A stretch of 64,000 bases of DNA from an uncultured Acidobacteriota bacterium (lineage in GTDB: Bacteria; Acidobacteriota; Terriglobia; Bryobacterales; Bryobacteraceae), in the NCBI GenBank assembly GCA_902826685.1, contig CADEFT010000030.1, positions 37,544-101,543 on the forward strand, given 5' to 3'. Under the pieces are notes generated by a model. That model searched no databases. It saw only the letters and a program-made list of their open reading frames with translations, and had not been told where the DNA came from. Within the stretch, counting starts at the first letter, position 1, and each line of letters begins with the position of its first letter. A program made the position numbers and the translations under genes. Shown in pieces: positions 61,114 to 64,000 of this stretch.

Positions 61114-62133
61114 ATGAAGCTCTACATTCAGGACGTCACGCTGCGCGATGGGATGCACGCCATCCGCCATCGCTACACCACCAAGGATGTCGCCGCCGTG
61201 GCGCGCGCTCTCGACGCCGCCAAAGTGGATGCGATCGAAATCGCTCACGGCGATGGGCTCGCCGGGTCGAGCTTCAACTACGGCTTCGGCGCGCACACCG
61301 ATCTCGAATGGATCGAAGCCGCCGCCGCCAACATGAAGCACGCCAAGGTGACCACGCTGCTGTTGCCCGGCATCGGCACCATCCACGATCTCAAGGATGC
61401 CTACAGCGCCGGCGCGCGCAGCGTCCGCGTCGCCACCCATTGCACCGAGGCCGATATCGCCAAACAGCACATCGAATCGGCGCGCCAGTTGGGCATGGAC
61501 GTCGCCGGGTTCCTCATGATGGCGCACATGGCGCCGCCCAAAGAACTCGCACGGCAGGCCAAGCTGATGGAATCCTATGGAGCCCACTGCGTCTATGTCA
61601 CCGATTCGGCCGGCGCGTTGCTGATGCACGAAGTCTCGGAACGCTTCACCGCGTTCAACGAAGTGCTGGATCCTAAAACTCAGCGTGGAATTCACGCTCA
61701 TCACAACCTGTCGCTGGCGGTGGCCAATTCCGTCATCGCCGTCGAGCATGGAGCCTATCGCGTCGATGCCTCGCTCGCCGGCATGGGCGCGGGGGCGGGT
61801 AACACGCCCATCGAAGTATTCATCGCCGTCGCCAATCGCATGGGCTTCGAACATGGCTGCGATCTGTTTGCCTTGATGGATGCGGCCGAAGATCTCATCC
61901 GTCCGCTGCAGGACCGGCCCGTCCGTGTGGATCGCGAAACGCTGTCGCTCGGTTACGCGGGCGTTTATTCGAGCTTCCTGCGTCACGCCGAAAAAGCTTC
62001 GGCGTTATATGGCATCGACACGCGCGAGATTCTGGTGGAACTCGGCAGGCGCCGCATGGTGGGCGGGCAGGAAGACATGATCGTCGATGTGGCGCTCGAT
62101 TTGAAGAAGGCCCTCGAGCCGGTCGAGCGGTAG
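61114..62133 (+). CDS. mhpE: 4-Hydroxy-2-oxovalerate aldolase, MhpE/BphI type
   Basis: A 339-residue class II, metal-dependent aldolase that splits 4-hydroxy-2-oxopentanoate into pyruvate and acetaldehyde for the dehydrogenase upstream. Metal and substrate motifs are visible: DVTLRDGMHA (residues 6-15), the HAHHNLSLA metal-binding histidines near 190-198 and GMGAGAGNTPIE near 225. The start ATG 61114 has TGAGGAAC upstream. The stop lies two bases from the convergent FGE-like gene. Family length is normal. Confidence 0.93.
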   Translation: MKLYIQDVTLRDGMHAIRHRYTTKDVAAVARALDAAKVDAIEIAHGDGLAGSSFNYGFGAHTDLEWIEAAAANMKHAKVTTLLLPGIGTIHDLKDAYSAGARSVRVATHCTEADIAKQHIESARQLGMDVAGFLMMAHMAPPKELARQAKLMESYGAHCVYVTDSAGALLMHEVSERFTAFNEVLDPKTQRGIHAHHNLSLAVANSVIAVEHGAYRVDASLAGMGAGAGNTPIEVFIAVANRMGFEHGCDLFALMDAAEDLIRPLQDRPVRVDRETLSLGYAGVYSSFLRHAEKASALYGIDTREILVELGRRRMVGGQEDMIVDVALDLKKALEPVER

Positions 62134-62135
62134 CT

Positions 62136-64000
62136 CTACCACACGCAACGGAACCCCACCGTGTTGACGCGCTGCGGCGGCTTTGCTTCCGCCGCCGTAA
62201 GCCGGCACGCTTCCATCTTCGAGTTCCAATGGCAGCCTCGCGTCTGGTAGCGCCCATCCGCCGTCACGATCTCCTCTACATTGCCCGCCATATCGTACAG
62301 ACCGAGCGCATTCGGCGGAAACTGCCGTACCGGAGCCAGCGTGTCGAAGCTGTCGCGCTGGCCTTTCGAAGCACCGTGGAAATTCCCCGTGAGTCCGCCC
62401 TGGCCGCCGCCCGCCGCCGACTCCCATTCGGCACCGCTCGGCAGCCGCCCGCCCATCCAGCCGCAGTAGGCCGCCGCATCCTCGCCCGATACCGTCGTCA
62501 TGGGGAAACTCTTGTTCGCCCAACGCGAATTGGCCAGGTTGGCGCGCGGCATCGGGCGGCCCGATTCGGCGCTGAACTTCTCATACGCCGCCACCGTGAT
62601 CTCCGTGGAGGTGATGCGCAGCGTGTTCGGAACCAGCCAGACATAGGTGAGACCGTCTTTGGCGTTCACCTCCGGTCCGCGCGCCGTGGCGGGCCGTGCC
62701 GGCGCGGTAGGAGGCGGAGCCGCCGGTTCCACGCGGGCGCGTAAAGCCGTCAGCAGTTGCCGCGCCTCGGCTACATGCGCGCCCGATCCGTGCTTGTCCA
62801 GATATGCCCCGACCTTGGCCGCGTCGCCCGACGCTTTCGCCGCATTCCAATCGGCCTCTTCGGCCACCAGCGCGTCGAGCATCCGCCGCGCGGCGCCGGC
62901 GTTCGGGCCCGTTTTGTATTGATCGAGATATTCCCGCAGCTTGCGAGCGTCGCTGCCGCTTCGCGCGCCGTTCCAGGCCAACGCTTCCGCCTGCGCGGCT
63001 TCGGCTCGCGTCAACTCCGCCGCCATGCGCTTGGCCTCCGCTCCGCGCGGACTTTCGGGATAGTCCTGGGCGAACTGCTCAAACGAAGCCGCCGATTTGG
63101 AATCGCGCAGCGCTTCCCATGCCGCCGTTTCTTTGCGCAGCAGTTCCAGCCGGCGCGTAACGTCGGCGGTGTGCGGAGCCGACGGGTAGGCCGTCAGATA
63201 CTCGCGCAGACGCGCCTCCTCGCGCAGGACGCGCACGGTTTCCCAGGCGCGGCGTTCGGCGTTGATCTGCTCCAGGCGGGCCTTGGCTTTCACGGCCAGC
63301 GCCGAGCGTGAAAAGGAGGTGAGGAAATTCCTCACATCGCGCTCTTCCCAACTGGTTTCCAGACCCTTCCAGGCGGCGAATTCGCGCAGCAGTTGCTTGG
63401 CTTGCGCCTCGTGGGAAGACCCGGGGAAGCCCGTCAGGAAGCGCTTTACGGCGTCTTCACTCGGAGCGGTCTCTATCGCGGCCCACGCCTGAGGCTCCTC
63501 GCGTGTGTTCCCGGCAGGCGGCTGCGGATCCTGCTTCGGCGGCGGCACTGGAGCGGGTTCCCCGCTCGCGGCCGGGGGCGGCGAGACCGCTTTTGAAACG
63601 ACCGGAGCCGGCTCGGAACGCGAGGAGATGGCCTTCCACACAAGCCCCCCCGCCGCGAGAATGGATACCGCCAGCGCGGCGATTGCGAACCGCTTCGGCC
63701 GGGGCGGAGGAGGCGGAGGAACCGGTTCCTGGATTGGGATCTCGAGCCGCGCCTGCGCCTCACCGGCGAACGCACCTTTCGGATACCGAGCGAGAAAGGC
63801 CACCAGCCCCGCGCGATCGTTACCACCCGACACTGCCTGCCAAGCCGCCGCCTCATCAATCCGCGCCAGCAACGCCTGAGCTTCACCGGCGAACGCGCCT
63901 TTCGGATACCGCGCCAGAAAAGCCACCAGCCCCGCTCGGTCCCCGCCGCCCGACACCGCCTGCCAAGCCGCCTGTTCCGCCCCGGCCTCGTCGATCCGCG
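62136..64000 (-). CDS. Repeat protein with C-terminal formylglycine-generating-enzyme domain (5' end cut)
   Basis: At least 621 residues; the frame stays open to the right edge, so the N-terminus lies outside. Visible order: two ~40-residue repeats (GGGDRAGLVAFLARYPKGAFAGEAQ), a Pro-rich stretch, one membrane span (ALAVSILAAGGLVW, about residues 90-105), another Pro-rich linker, a long helical region of ~35-residue units with WEALRDSKSAASF/YLDQYKTGPNA-type motifs, and a C-terminal FGE-sulfatase domain (TTVSGEDAAAYCGWMGGRLPS, YDMAGNVEE, GFRCVW). The FGE copper Cys pair is not evident, so it may be an enzyme-dead or binding version. Upstream domains in such proteins are often caspase-like or kinase. 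Confidence 0.72.
   Translation of the reverse strand, partial: RIDEAGAEQAAWQAVSGGGDRAGLVAFLARYPKGAFAGEAQALLARIDEAAAWQAVSGGNDRAGLVAFLARYPKGAFAGEAQARLEIPIQEPVPPPPPPRPKRFAIAALAVSILAAGGLVWKAISSRSEPAPVVSKAVSPPPAASGEPAPVPPPKQDPQPPAGNTREEPQAWAAIETAPSEDAVKRFLTGFPGSSHEAQAKQLLREFAAWKGLETSWEERDVRNFLTSFSRSALAVKAKARLEQINAERRAWETVRVLREEARLREYLTAYPSAPHTADVTRRLELLRKETAAWEALRDSKSAASFEQFAQDYPESPRGAEAKRMAAELTRAEAAQAEALAWNGARSGSDARKLREYLDQYKTGPNAGAARRMLDALVAEEADWNAAKASGDAAKVGAYLDKHGSGAHVAEARQLLTALRARVEPAAPPPTAPARPATARGPEVNAKDGLTYVWLVPNTLRITSTEITVAAYEKFSAESGRPMPRANLANSRWANKSFPMTTVSGEDAAAYCGWMGGRLPSGAEWESAAGGGQGGLTGNFHGASKGQRDSFDTLAPVRQFPPNALGLYDMAGNVEEIVTADGRYQTRGCHWNSKMEACRLTAAEAKPPQRVNTVGFRCVW
63748..64000 (-). 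repeat. Tandem ~120-bp coding repeat at the right edge
   Basis: Two direct copies, each encoding AWQAVSGG, DRAGLVAFLARYPKGAFAGEAQ and ARIDEA, with high DNA identity. The array probably continues beyond the window. Confidence 0.8.

Overview
The window looks like chromosomal DNA from a high-GC member of the Acidobacteriota, most likely of the Bryobacterales/Solibacteraceae type. This is inferred from gene families, not from a marker gene. The supporting families are: a secreted protein ending in the Solibacter-type C-terminal domain (TIGR03437-like); a PadR regulator beside an ADOP-type duplicated permease; a very large carboxypeptidase-regulatory/TonB-type (Oar-like) receptor; a planctomycete-cytochrome/DUF1549/DUF1553 protein; a PEP-CTERM protein; and large Cys-rich secreted paralogues. 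I see no rRNA, tRNA, CRISPR array, insertion sequence or prophage.

Layout. 0-4 kb: a family 2 glycosyltransferase, a ribbon-helix-helix antitoxin beside a wrecked PIN toxin, and an SGNH/MBOAT pair for O-acylating a glycan, all on the minus strand. 4-10.5 kb: a membrane HD-GYP/GAF/GGDEF cyclic-di-GMP enzyme, a Uma2-family gene lying between two short direct repeats, an ankyrin/CxxCH/toroid fusion, and a HigBA-type toxin-antitoxin pair. 10.5-25.5 kb: a YfhO-like membrane protein, a DUF1549/DUF1553 protein, a lipoprotein, and two ~1,240-residue secreted paralogues on either side of asnB. 25.7-51.9 kb: a broad envelope-polysaccharide region with two O-antigen-ligase/polymerase-like proteins, two flippases, three GT-B glycosyltransferases, a pair of head-to-head GT-C-like membrane proteins, a FkbM-like methyltransferase, a Wzt-like ATPase, and a sugar-1-phosphate nucleotidyltransferase. 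This region is interrupted by a subtilase, an arsR-sulP-carbonic anhydrase operon, two beta-propeller secreted proteins, and a lower-GC nucleotidyltransferase/TIM-barrel pair. 51.9-64 kb: the Oar-like receptor, a small outer-membrane barrel, padR-ADOP, a PEP-CTERM protein, mhpF-mhpE, and a formylglycine-generating-enzyme-like protein cut by the right edge.

How it fits together (inference). Much of the window serves the cell surface: sugar activation, glycan assembly on a lipid carrier, flipping, polymerisation or ligation, acylation and methylation, plus secreted proteins that may sit in that matrix and a c-di-GMP enzyme of the kind that often governs matrix production. The initiating phosphoglycosyltransferase, the export channel, the exosortase and the permease partner of the Wzt-like ATPase are not in the window. 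Genes least explained by this theme are the nucleotidyltransferase/TIM-barrel pair (46.0-47.8 kb) and the asnB-flanking secreted paralogues; these are the best candidates for something undescribed. Several regulators have readable promoters with dyad operators placed in or just after the core promoter (arsR, padR, PEP-CTERM gene).
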